Shown: positions 1 to 8,495 of the stretch, one piece after another
Layout: each line of letters begins with the position of its first letter
Position numbering within the stretch: the stretch's first letter is position 1
Origin: a virus
IMG/VR virus record: IMGVR_UViG_3300020171_000459
Span: 1-22,498 of that record
Direction: 5' to 3' (one strand)
DNA length: 22,498 nucleotides
Position numbers and translations under genes: made by a program
Notes under the pieces: model-generated
The model's database searches: none
What the model saw: only the letters and a program-made list of their open reading frames with translations
Told to the model about the DNA's origin: nothing

Positions 1-483
1 TTCATCAAGATATTTGTATAATCTATTTTGAATTTCAGGATTATCCCCACTGACATAAACTCTATTCCCAACTTTCCAACCTTCTGCTAAATATTGTCCA
101 TAAATCCAAAGTTTTCGTGGATCTGCAAATGGAATATCTAATTCAGGAAGTTTTTTGATACATAAAATCTGTCTTTCATACCATTTAGTTAAATCAAAGT
201 CACAAAGTTTCTGTTCTATTACTCCCTTATCTTTAGTTACTTTCCATTTGAAAAATTTATGTTCAGGAGTGCAAATAAATGAAGTTCCGTTTCTAACCTT
301 GACTTTCACTACTTCTTTCTTTCCTTTGTTCCACCAATTTAAAATGGGTTTAAACTCTAATCTGTTTTCTTTAAAGTTATAAGAAAGTGCCTGTATATCT
401 TTAAAGTTTTGTAAGTCTTTTATTTTCTTAATTGAATATCTATTATTCTCAAGGCAAATTATTTTTGTATCACCTGCAAAGCA
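1..483 (-). other. Intein N-terminal splicing domain plus start of LAGLIDADG endonuclease (partial)
   Basis: The intein begins at Cys157 of the host frame (codon 483-481). Block A is CFAGDTKI: Cys1 nucleophile followed by the usual Gly-Asp-Thr. Block B is TPEHKFF at residues 228-234, with the Thr-x-x-His that activates the N-terminal splice bond. About 50 residues later, IYGQYLAEG (283-291) matches the first LAGLIDADG helix (block C) of homing endonucleases, with a hydrophobic lead and the YLAEG ending. The second LAGLIDADG helix and blocks F and G are beyond the edge. The insertion point directly follows Asp-Asp and coincides with the predicted catalytic Cys, so after splicing the +1 Cys of the C-extein would become the catalytic residue. 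Confidence 0.9.
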
Positions 484-951
484 ATCGTCTTTCTTTAAAG
501 CCCAAGTTTCAGTCGGCTGCATCCAGCACTCATTAAAGCCAAATTGGTTCTGATCTGTTTCATAAGTCAGTTTTGGAGCTAAGAACTTACAGATGTCTAA
601 AAAGAGATTGTCGTATCTCTCTCGCATTGTTTCGCCTTGGTACTTATCTAAATATAAGTTGTTATCTTTCAGAACCTTTTGAAAGACGCAGTTTCTTGGC
701 TCAATAAAAGTTCTGACATCAAAATCAGGTTTAACTCCTTTAATTTCTCTGCCTTTGTAAGTAATGTCAGCAGTAGGATATTTTGAGTATTCAGTTTTAA
801 ACCATTCAGGTATTTCAGTTTCCATTTTTCCACGCAAATTAAAGTTCTCTAACATTTGAGTTGCAAGCTGGGAATTAACATTCTTGAACTTGTTTTGAAG
901 CTCCAAGTAGTCTGGACAGAAAAGTTTTGTAATGAAATCAAACCAACTCAT
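1..951 (-). CDS. Transglutaminase-like cysteine peptidase, N-terminal part, interrupted by an intein (runs off window)
   Basis: An open frame of 317 codons runs from ATG at 951 to the window edge without a stop. Residues 1-156 are the N-extein. Its end resembles bacterial and phage transglutaminase-like cysteine peptidases: Tyr-Glu-Thr-Asp (130-133), then ECWMQPTETWALKKDDC (141-157), which fits the family pattern W-x-x-P-x-E-T...GDCED around the catalytic Cys. From Cys157 the protein becomes an intein (separate entry). The catalytic His and Asp would lie in the C-extein, outside the window. The start overlaps the upstream stop as ATGA. Coming after the tail hub, the product could be a tail-associated peptidase or a virion/host modifying enzyme; the substrate is unknown. 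The family call rests on the short motif and is moderate; the intein call is stronger. Confidence 0.65.
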   Translation of the reverse strand, partial: MSWFDFITKLFCPDYLELQNKFKNVNSQLATQMLENFNLRGKMETEIPEWFKTEYSKYPTADITYKGREIKGVKPDFDVRTFIEPRNCVFQKVLKDNNLYLDKYQGETMRERYDNLFLDICKFLAPKLTYETDQNQFGFNECWMQPTETWALKKDDCFAGDTKIICLENNRYSIKKIKDLQNFKDIQALSYNFKENRLEFKPILNWWNKGKKEVVKVKVRNGTSFICTPEHKFFKWKVTKDKGVIEQKLCDFDLTKWYERQILCIKKLPELDIPFADPRKLWIYGQYLAEGWKVGNRVYVSGDNPEIQNRLYKYLDE

Positions 952-1160
952 AAAGTCATCTCTAATAATCGCAACCTCTCTTTGTATTCAATTATCATTT
1001 TTGGTATTTCTTCTTCGCCTATTTTGATTTGCTTTTTGTAATGATCCATAAGTGCCTGCCTTTCTTCTAAAGGATAATTACTCCAGCGTTCCAACATTTT
1101 TTGATAGTATTCCCTAAGGACTTCTTTCGTTTCCATGCTTACCACGCTAAACGGATTCAT
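948..1160 (-). CDS. Small helical protein, 70 aa, function unknown
   Basis: A charged, helix-forming protein rich in Glu, Lys and Tyr (for example KEVLREYYQKMLERW, then KKQIKIGEEEIPKMIIEYKERL); it may form a short coiled coil. No catalytic motif or membrane segment is seen. The ATG at 1160 has AAGG six bases upstream and overlaps the end of the 72-residue gene. A second in-frame ATG at 1136 (METKEV...) is also possible and would remove that overlap. Its stop overlaps the start of the transglutaminase-like gene as ATGA, so the two are probably translationally coupled. Position after the hub suggests a tail-tip accessory or assembly protein, which is inference only. Confidence 0.7.
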   Translation of the reverse strand: MNPFSVVSMETKEVLREYYQKMLERWSNYPLEERQALMDHYKKQIKIGEEEIPKMIIEYKERLRLLEMTL

Positions 1161-1365
1161 TAAAGACCTTGTCTATATCTTCTTTTTGTTTTTTTAATGC
1201 TTGCTTTCTATTGTTTATGAACTCAATAGATTTGTCAATATTTGCAGATTCAAGATTTATACTTGATATTTCTTCATTGAGTTCGTTCTTGCTTAGATCG
1301 CAAGTATATACTTTTCTGTATTTTCCATTTGACAATTTTTCATATTTTAATTCTACATTTTCCAT
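1147..1365 (-). CDS. Small coiled-coil protein, 72 aa, function unknown
   Basis: The start is supported by GAGGTATATT just before ATG at 1365, directly after the hub stop. The N-terminal 25 residues look like a short beta segment (VELKYEKLSNGKYRKVYTC). The rest is helical with heptad-like spacing of Leu and Ile (SSINLESANIDKSIEFINN and following), ending with Lys/Asp/Glu. It resembles small coiled-coil proteins often encoded next to siphovirus tail-tip genes, but I cannot assign a family. It ends with TAG and overlaps the next gene by about 14 bases. Confidence 0.75.
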   Translation of the reverse strand: MENVELKYEKLSNGKYRKVYTCDLSKNELNEEISSINLESANIDKSIEFINNRKQALKKQKEDIDKVFNESV

Positions 1366-1373
1366 AATATACC

Positions 1374-4300
1374 TCAGTAACTATATCTTAAAATTGCAGT
1401 AATATCTCCTTTTATTCTGCAAACATTATCTGGCTGAATTGTAACTTTGTGATAACCGAGAGAATCAATATATTTTGTTAAATCAATTTTAGTTTCTCCT
1501 TGATCTTGATCAACTTCTAACGTATGTCCTAAATCTGCTTCTATGTCAGAAGTTTTGTCAATCCCATCAATTATTATTTTGACATCAGTTACTCCCCAAG
1601 TGGTTGGATAAATAATATCAAAACTTGTAGTTTCGTTTTCTGAAAAAATATTTGAAAGCCAGAAAATAGTTATATTATTTCCTCCAACACCTGCTCCATT
1701 ATCTCTGACTTGCATTGCAATCGTTCTTCCATTTAAATTATCATAAGTCTTCATCCAAAATGAAGATACATCTGCATTTGCTAAAGCAGCAACGTGATTA
1801 CAAACAGTATAACACTGGCATAATACTTGACTTGTTGTAAGATCAATAACTCTCCAATCTACTTGATATTTATTAGGTGTAATTGTGTTATTTGTAATAT
1901 AATAAGTTCCAGAGAAAACTGCACTTGTTGTATCTGTTGCTCCCCAAGCTAATGTTCCTGCACCTGCTGGTGCTACTGGATACCAAATAGCTGGATTTAC
2001 TATTCCTGCAAAAGTTGCAGTAAATCCTCCATTCCAAGCAGTTGTATCCGTAGTGCTAAATGCTTGGTATCTTGAAAGTGTATAAAATAAGAAAGCATTT
2101 TTTATTTGTTTAGTTCCTTCTGGAATATAAAATTCTAAATCTAATCCTTGATCTGCATCACAATCAGAATGATCTGAATAATTAATCATGTCTCCAAGTG
2201 CAAAAGGCATGGAATTATCCTGTGCTTGCCCTTGAGTTTCAGCAGAACCTACCATACTTGTAAAAGTTGGAACTATGTCAGCCAAGTCTAATTCACAGTA
2301 AATTCCTTTCTTATTTACTTTGTAAGTTATTTTAGTGATTTCTTTAGAAGCTGCAGCAAGTCCAAATCTTGTGCTTGTCATAGCAACAGTTTCATGCACG
2401 TCTGCGTCCATTAAGAGAATATTAGTCTTAGCTTTATAAGTGTAAACTGGATCTCTCGCTCCTGCATCGCTTACGAAGTCATAAGCATCTACAATTAAAT
2501 CCGAATAAGTATAACACGCTACTGGATCGTCAAGCTCTAAGTTAGTAAACGTCTTTCCAACTGGGCCATAACGACTTATTGAAGAATTTGCCTGTGCAGT
2601 TGCTTGTGTTTTAACAGCATAAGTATTATCAATTATCCTTGCATTGTCTAAAATTCCACGCACCACAGAGCCGTCAGAGTTTCCACGCCCTTTAATCGTT
2701 CCTGCTTTAGTGCCTATTGAACACGCATCACATCTAAACTGCGTTGCTGCTTTTGAGCTATAAACTATCTGTTCGTCGTAAACTTTAATCGTTCCAGTTG
2801 CACCAAAGTTAGTTGTGTCATCTACTGTTACCCCCAGAGTTACATTCACGCTTGGAACTGAGTTTGAAAACTTTGTGAAGCCATCCATATACGAAATAGA
2901 ACGTGCACCTATAGCTCCATAGTCATTATTAAAATCTGCACCTGCATATCCTCCTGTAGCCCATGAAAGTCCTTTGCCTACCATTATCACAGTTGGAGCA
3001 CCAACCATAGTTGCTGCACTTCTTGGTTTATTTGCAATTAAAATCCAATTAACACCATCTAAAGAATAATAACCCTCAAAATTTCCTCCAGCTGCATTTG
3101 CTTTTAATTTTATCCAATACCACTGGTTTGCATTTAAATTTGCAGAAACAGTTGCACTTGCCACTCCTGCAGTAAAAGTTATAATTCGGGTTTGATAATT
3201 AACTCCATCATTCCATAAATATGCCTGGACATTATTATCATTATCCCAATACATTCCTAATCCCAATCCTAAAACTCCACAATTTGCATCTGAAACCTTG
3301 ACCTTTGTAATCATTGTAATTAAATCATCAGTATTAGCTTTCTGAATATGTCCATAAGCTCTTGCGTGAACATCTAATTTAAATTGTTTATTTGTTTCAG
3401 AAAGTGTGCCACCTAAAGCAACTGAAGCAGCAGAAATATGTTGTGTCCACGCACCTGCGATTGCGTTGTCATTAAAGTTATCAGAAGCAGAACTAACCAT
3501 AGAATTTGCATAGACTTCTAAGCAAGTTACTTTAGAATTGTTAAAATGCTTTTGAGCTTTCGTTCCGTTTGCTCCTCTTATGCAGTTATACAAACACTCT
3601 CCAGATACCCCTTCGTAAGCAATTAGCTCGTCGTCTATTTTAATTACACCTGCGTATGAGAAATCATTGTCTGGGTTTAGCACTTTAACTGTGTCTCCAG
3701 TTTCGGATAAGAACCCAGCAGGCATATTCAAATAATCTACGCTATCTCCCTGACTTAATACAGTTCCAGCAGTCTTGGTTGCGTTTGCATAAGTCTTTCG
3801 GTCGTAAGTCGCAGACGTGGACTCAGACTGATTTGACTTTCCTTTTACAATAGCCACATTTACTAATTTGTACTTATCCTCATCACGTTTTAAGTCTTTA
3901 GTGTTCCCTGCACCTAAACCATCTGTGCCATCGTCTATTACATCTGTACTTGCATCTAAGTTATTATTTCGTTTAAGTTTTATTACTTTGTTATGAGTAA
4001 CCCACCAGCGTATTGGTAAATCTTTACAGAGTGAATTATTTGCAGTAAATATGTTGTATCCTTTGCCTTGAAAGTCTGTAATTTCAAAGACATCATTTAT
4101 AGTTTCCACGTCAAAAGTATAACCAATTCCAAGATCTAAAATTTCTTGATTCAAGGATTTAAAAATATCTGAAACAGAAGGTGGATAACAGTATTCTTCA
4201 AAGATTGCATCACGAGTGTTTCTTGCAAAGAACTGTGAATAACGAGTATTCCATTGTGGTGCTGAATTCCACCAAATTCCATGAATTAAATCTTCTTTTA

Positions 4301-6065
4301 TAAATAATCCACCTTCTGAACAAGTACCTGTATTATCAATTAAATTTAAATCCCATGCTGCACCTACTTGTTTATAAGCATATTTTATATTAGAATTAGT
4401 GGTATCTTCATAAATAATATGCAAATTATTTTGGCTATCAACACATATTCTTCTATCACTTCCTCCCGTAGCAGTTGTATTATCAATTACTTCCCAAGTC
4501 CATGCCCCTGCTACAGAACGAGATGAATGATATAGATTACTTCCAACACCAGTAATTGAATAAGCAATATGTGGCAAATCATTTTTATCAATACAAATTG
4601 TTGTCCATATCACAGTAGCGGCTAATACAGATTGTATTGTCCATCTTCCAGTTCCTCCTGCTACAAAGACAGAAGAATTTCCTATTGCACAGTATAAACC
4701 ACCTCCAGCATTTTGATAATAAGAAATATAAAAAATATCTTTGCTATCTACTGCTATTGAAGAATATGTAGGTGTATTAGCTGTTGCATCTACAATTTCT
4801 GACTGCCATGCTCCACTTGAATTCCAAGAATGTTTTAAATCTCCTGCAGTCCAATCATAATGTGCTACATGAATATAATCATTTGAGTCAATACAAATTG
4901 AAGAATAATAACCAACTGCATTTGCGCCCCCACCGTTATCAGCTAATTCAACTGTCCATGCTCCTGTTGTTCCATACGCATGATAAAGATTAGTATTTCT
5001 CATATAAGAGACATGAATTATTCCATTGCTATCAATAGCAGAAGAAGTATATCCATTTATTGCATTTGCATCAACAACTTCTTCTGCCCAAGAACCAAAT
5101 CTTCCATATTTATGATAAAGTTGATTAGTGCCAGTATGCACCCCAAAAACATGAGTTATCTCATCATTAGTAACAACTATAGAAGGATAAATATATCTTG
5201 TTCCTGTTTGAGTTTCAGTCCACCATTCTTCTGAGTTTGTAGTCGCCCAAGCTGCGCCTGCGTTGTCTGAATGTTTTAATTGACCTCTTGTGTATTTGTC
5301 TAATGTGTCCGCAGCTAAGATGTAAGTGTTCGTAGCAGTTGCAGTTGTTGAGCTAACTACTAACCAGTAAGTCGTGTCTTTAGTTAATTCCACGCTTGTT
5401 GTAAATAGAAATTCATACCAAGCGAATGTTAGAGTAGTGAACGCAGGAAGGGTTGCAGTTGCTAACGCCACACCAGAAGGACTGCCTGCTGTGTCTGCCT
5501 GAAGACTTACTGTTATCGGGCCTCCTGTTCCTGTGTTGTAACGCAATCTTAGTTTAACTCCCATGATGTTTTCTGTAATAGTCGGACTGAAACTCTGTGC
5601 AACGAACTCATTTGCTCCGCCGAAGTTAAGCGAGGAATTTAAATTATCTGTACTGTCTGACTGGTCTAAATTAATGTCACCATAATAAATCTTATCCACG
5701 TCATGCTTCTTGAACATCTCTCCATAGCCTTGACACTTAACCTGCAAAATTCGTCTGTTTGAATCAGAATAATTCACGTCTGTAATATATCCTCCAAACT
5801 TTCTGACATGAGCAGTCGCACCATCTACTGTTAAATAAACTTGTACCTCTTGCCCAGCTTGGTAAGTGTTAATTAAAGTTCCCTGCTTATCATTACAGGT
5901 AATAACTGCATTTCCTAAGTCGGTGCTACTCTGTGGCGTGCACTCAACTTCTATAATATTTTGAATAGGAATTAAAGTCGTGCCATTGTCTGTTGAGTAA
6001 TAAGCATAATACTTAGGTCTGTAAACAGGTGCTCTTACGCTTCTGCCTATTGATCCAGTTGCCAT
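1374..6065 (-). CDS. Giant tail hub / tail-tip protein (1563 aa) with beta-propeller and lectin-like insertions
   Basis: Residues 20-125 resemble the N-terminal barrel of tail hub proteins (gp27/late-control-D/XkdQ type): a short strand-rich domain with FGGYITDVNYSDSNRRILQV near 90-109. Hub-like sequence resumes at about 620-750. Between them lie a beta-sandwich-like domain (about 150-260) and six to seven repeats of about 50 residues (about 290-600) with the pattern SSIxIDSNDxIHVxYxxxxxLYHxxxxxGAW, a BNR/sialidase-like beta-propeller. Residues 860-1065 look like a concanavalin-A/LamG-type domain (YYSLDGVNW, NQWYWIKLKA). It is flanked by two copies of a motif of the form GxIKIxDExIxY...GT (about 800-845 and 1085-1125). 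The C-terminal 350 residues are beta-rich. Likely role: baseplate hub that also binds host glycans. Its start overlaps the upstream stop as TAATG. Confidence 0.85.
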   Translation of the reverse strand: MATGSIGRSVRAPVYRPKYYAYYSTDNGTTLIPIQNIIEVECTPQSSTDLGNAVITCNDKQGTLINTYQAGQEVQVYLTVDGATAHVRKFGGYITDVNYSDSNRRILQVKCQGYGEMFKKHDVDKIYYGDINLDQSDSTDNLNSSLNFGGANEFVAQSFSPTITENIMGVKLRLRYNTGTGGPITVSLQADTAGSPSGVALATATLPAFTTLTFAWYEFLFTTSVELTKDTTYWLVVSSTTATATNTYILAADTLDKYTRGQLKHSDNAGAAWATTNSEEWWTETQTGTRYIYPSIVVTNDEITHVFGVHTGTNQLYHKYGRFGSWAEEVVDANAINGYTSSAIDSNGIIHVSYMRNTNLYHAYGTTGAWTVELADNGGGANAVGYYSSICIDSNDYIHVAHYDWTAGDLKHSWNSSGAWQSEIVDATANTPTYSSIAVDSKDIFYISYYQNAGGGLYCAIGNSSVFVAGGTGRWTIQSVLAATVIWTTICIDKNDLPHIAYSITGVGSNLYHSSRSVAGAWTWEVIDNTTATGGSDRRICVDSQNNLHIIYEDTTNSNIKYAYKQVGAAWDLNLIDNTGTCSEGGLFIKEDLIHGIWWNSAPQWNTRYSQFFARNTRDAIFEEYCYPPSVSDIFKSLNQEILDLGIGYTFDVETINDVFEITDFQGKGYNIFTANNSLCKDLPIRWWVTHNKVIKLKRNNNLDASTDVIDDGTDGLGAGNTKDLKRDEDKYKLVNVAIVKGKSNQSESTSATYDRKTYANATKTAGTVLSQGDSVDYLNMPAGFLSETGDTVKVLNPDNDFSYAGVIKIDDELIAYEGVSGECLYNCIRGANGTKAQKHFNNSKVTCLEVYANSMVSSASDNFNDNAIAGAWTQHISAASVALGGTLSETNKQFKLDVHARAYGHIQKANTDDLITMITKVKVSDANCGVLGLGLGMYWDNDNNVQAYLWNDGVNYQTRIITFTAGVASATVSANLNANQWYWIKLKANAAGGNFEGYYSLDGVNWILIANKPRSAATMVGAPTVIMVGKGLSWATGGYAGADFNNDYGAIGARSISYMDGFTKFSNSVPSVNVTLGVTVDDTTNFGATGTIKVYDEQIVYSSKAATQFRCDACSIGTKAGTIKGRGNSDGSVVRGILDNARIIDNTYAVKTQATAQANSSISRYGPVGKTFTNLELDDPVACYTYSDLIVDAYDFVSDAGARDPVYTYKAKTNILLMDADVHETVAMTSTRFGLAAASKEITKITYKVNKKGIYCELDLADIVPTFTSMVGSAETQGQAQDNSMPFALGDMINYSDHSDCDADQGLDLEFYIPEGTKQIKNAFLFYTLSRYQAFSTTDTTAWNGGFTATFAGIVNPAIWYPVAPAGAGTLAWGATDTTSAVFSGTYYITNNTITPNKYQVDWRVIDLTTSQVLCQCYTVCNHVAALANADVSSFWMKTYDNLNGRTIAMQVRDNGAGVGGNNITIFWLSNIFSENETTSFDIIYPTTWGVTDVKIIIDGIDKTSDIEADLGHTLEVDQDQGETKIDLTKYIDSLGYHKVTIQPDNVCRIKGDITAILRYSY

Positions 6066-6694
6066 TAGTAATCATACTCTACTTGTAAATAAATGTTAAA
6101 ATCTGAACTTGTTATATCTGTTAAATCGTTAGGAGAAAACAAAGCTAATGTGAAATATTTAGAAGTCCCAGCACCTGCAATCGCTGCACACTCTACATAT
6201 TGAGTTGAACCCTTGAGTGCATTTGTTACTGCTGCACCTGCTGCACCAGTTGTTATTAAACACCAGTTTGCTGCTGGTGCTCCTCCTGTTGTTTCAGTTG
6301 CCTTTAAGAGAGAAGTATTTGTGCTTGTAGCTGTGCCTGTAAAGATTTTTTTAGTGGTAGTCGTTGCATTTGAATCGTCCCATGCCTTTAATCTTGGCGG
6401 TGTGGTTGTTGCATCTCCTGAAAATAAAACCCTTAAAACATTTTGATACTGAAGAACTGCACTAGGTATTACAAAAACTGTGCTTTGAGTTCCAGATACA
6501 TAATATAATTCTTTAGAAAGCCACGCTTCTTCTGCTGTGTTAAAAGAAGTTCTAGGCACGTCTATATTATCCCCGTAACCAAAACTACTATCAGGTCCAG
6601 TTAGAAAAAGAGAAACATCACTATCAATTTCTGTCCATACAGGAGCTCCTTCTGTTCCTGTGTTTATATACATAGTTACTACTGGTTCTGCCAT
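6065..6694 (-). CDS. Minor tail / tail-tip protein, 209 aa
   Basis: Beta-rich, Thr/Ala/Ser/Gly-rich protein with no signal peptide and no membrane segment. Residues 1-55 contain VVTMYINTGTEGAPVWTEID, and the C-terminus ends in FNIYLQVEYDY, both typical of small virion beta-sandwich proteins. No enzymatic motif is visible. There is no good SD; the ATG lies one base after the upstream TAA, and its own stop overlaps the hub start, so it is probably translated by coupling. Position between the distal-tail candidate and the hub suggests a tail-tip component. I do not recognise a named family. Confidence 0.75.
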   Translation of the reverse strand: MAEPVVTMYINTGTEGAPVWTEIDSDVSLFLTGPDSSFGYGDNIDVPRTSFNTAEEAWLSKELYYVSGTQSTVFVIPSAVLQYQNVLRVLFSGDATTTPPRLKAWDDSNATTTTKKIFTGTATSTNTSLLKATETTGGAPAANWCLITTGAAGAAVTNALKGSTQYVECAAIAGAGTSKYFTLALFSPNDLTDITSSDFNIYLQVEYDY

Positions 6695-6695
6695 A

Positions 6696-7124
6696 TTATA
6701 TCATGTAAAATTCTTTTCCACGCACAAAAGTAAACGATACGGGCCAAGTGTTTGCTCCCTGTCCTGCAATTATTTCAACAGTCGGATTCATTATATGTCC
6801 ATCTTCAACGATAGTGTCCCCATTTCCTATGTCAATAGTTAATTCTAATAAATCATCTGTTGCCATTAAAGTCTTAAAATTGTCATATTGTTGCTTTAGA
6901 GTTCCTAAGCCAGATGCAGGTGCTCCTGCTGCTGAATAAGTCATATACCCAGAGAACTGAATACCTAAAGGTGTCCATAATATTCTTTCTAATGCTGATT
7001 CTACTTCGTCTATTTCTTCTACTTCTTCAAGACTTGGATTAAAGTTAAACTTTGCAGAGTTTTGAAAGTTCATAGTAAATAAAAGAACTCCTGCTGACGA
7101 TTTTATTATTACTTCATTAGCCAT
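6696..7124 (-). CDS. Probable distal tail / minor tail protein, 142 aa
   Basis: The start chosen is ATG at 7124 (MANEVIIKSS), preceded by AGGAG with eight bases of spacing. A GTG three codons upstream is in frame but has no SD. The gene overlaps the tape-measure end by eight bases. The sequence is mixed alpha/beta, with an acidic stretch (SLEEVEEIDEVESALER, about 34-50) and a C-terminal strand pair (WPVSFTFVRGKEF). Position right after the tape measure and before the hub is where siphoviruses encode the distal tail protein (Dit), and size fits a minimal one. The assignment is from position rather than a clear motif. Confidence 0.75.
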   Translation of the reverse strand: MANEVIIKSSAGVLLFTMNFQNSAKFNFNPSLEEVEEIDEVESALERILWTPLGIQFSGYMTYSAAGAPASGLGTLKQQYDNFKTLMATDDLLELTIDIGNGDTIVEDGHIMNPTVEIIAGQGANTWPVSFTFVRGKEFYMI

Positions 7125-8493
7125 AAATACCACTCCTGTTTAGTTCGTCTCTTAGAACCATTTTAATCTTGTTTACCATATCAGAGTCTCCACCATAAAA
7201 ATTATTTACAAAACTTGCATTCTTTGAACTTGTTTGATTTGCGGGGATTACTTCTTCGCCTTGATGTAGATAAGCTAATCCAGTATTAGGTACTACTCCA
7301 CCCATTGCATATCCACGAACACCTAAAGCCTTACCAATTGACTTTTGTATTGTTCCTATTGGATCTCTTGCAAGATCATTTAACATAGGGCCAAATGTTC
7401 TGGATATACCCCCCATTAAATCAAAACCTCCCCCACTTTGATTAGATCCCCCATTAAGACTTTTTATAAAATTATCTATTGCGTTCCTTGCCAAATCAAT
7501 AGAAGATATAAAATTAGAGAATGGATTTGTACTTGGAAAGTATTTAATAGTTTTATCTACTTCTATTCCTAAATTACTTGCAGTTTTTGCAATTTTATCA
7601 TTTGTATCTTTTACAGCAGCATTAAATGCTTCTAAAGAACCTGGAGTTCCGCTGATCATATCACTAATTGTGCTTCTAAATATCTCAAGTCCTGTTGCTG
7701 TATTTCCAACTTTTGTTGGCAAGTCTTTAAACTTTTCATAAGCATCACTCCAAAGCGAAGGCAATTTTCCTAAGTTTGTAGCATTATCAGATACAGCAGT
7801 TCCAAGCAATTCACCTGCTAATTTCCAAGTATCCGGAAGTGCTTTGAGTGCTGCTGAACTTATTATACCTCCAATGTAATCAGACAAATCTTTTCCTGCT
7901 TTTTCAAACCATCCTATTAATCCTTCAGTATCTTCTAAACCTGACATAAATCCAGATAATGGACCAATAGTTTCTAACATTCCTCGCTTCAATGGTTCCA
8001 TAGCAAGAGAAGTAGCAGCCATTATTTGCATTAGTTGTGCCTGTGCTTCAGTAGAAGTTATATCTCCACGCTTTTCTGCCCTTAATACTTCCCTTGATTT
8101 TCTAATTGATTCTCTTGCAACTGTTCTCATCATTTGTATATATGGTCTTGCCAAAGTAGCAATAAAATCACCGAAAGGTTTAAGCACTAAATCAAGAGTC
8201 TTCTTTTGTATTTTATCTAAAGAACTTAAACGAGCACTTACTTCTCTAAGTCGGTCTGACATCTTACTAATTTTATCAGATACACCATTTATTGCACTTA
8301 CAACTAAAGCTACTCCTGCAACAACACCAGTAATAGCTGTAAGTGGGCCAATCATATTTGATATATTTTTTTTCATAGCCTCTAAAGGAGCAGTTAATCC
8401 TTTCGGAACTTCTTTATCTCTTTTAGTTGTTCCTCCACCTGTGGTTATTCCACCTGATCCTATTATTTGCACTTCAACCTTTGCGTCTGGCAT
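7117..8493 (-). CDS. Tape measure protein (short, 458 aa)
   Basis: Mostly helical protein placed between the chaperone pair and the tail-tip genes, as expected. A hydrophobic segment at about 47-70 (PLTAITGVVAGVALVVSAI) can insert in membranes, and a coiled-coil-like region follows (KISKMSDRLREVSARLSSLDKIQ). The C-terminus has the common tape-measure ending with Gly-Gly-Val-Val...Gly-Glu-Glu-Val-Ile-Pro-Ala (GGVVPNTGLAYLHQGEEVIP). The protein sets tail length. At about 0.15 nm per residue it predicts a tail near 70 nm, which is short for a siphovirus. ATG at 8493 has GGTAGAAG upstream and starts three bases after the frameshifted chaperone stop. Confidence 0.9.
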   Translation of the reverse strand: MPDAKVEVQIIGSGGITTGGGTTKRDKEVPKGLTAPLEAMKKNISNMIGPLTAITGVVAGVALVVSAINGVSDKISKMSDRLREVSARLSSLDKIQKKTLDLVLKPFGDFIATLARPYIQMMRTVARESIRKSREVLRAEKRGDITSTEAQAQLMQIMAATSLAMEPLKRGMLETIGPLSGFMSGLEDTEGLIGWFEKAGKDLSDYIGGIISSAALKALPDTWKLAGELLGTAVSDNATNLGKLPSLWSDAYEKFKDLPTKVGNTATGLEIFRSTISDMISGTPGSLEAFNAAVKDTNDKIAKTASNLGIEVDKTIKYFPSTNPFSNFISSIDLARNAIDNFIKSLNGGSNQSGGGFDLMGGISRTFGPMLNDLARDPIGTIQKSIGKALGVRGYAMGGVVPNTGLAYLHQGEEVIPANQTSSKNASFVNNFYGGDSDMVNKIKMVLRDELNRSGIYG

Positions 8494-8495
8494 AT

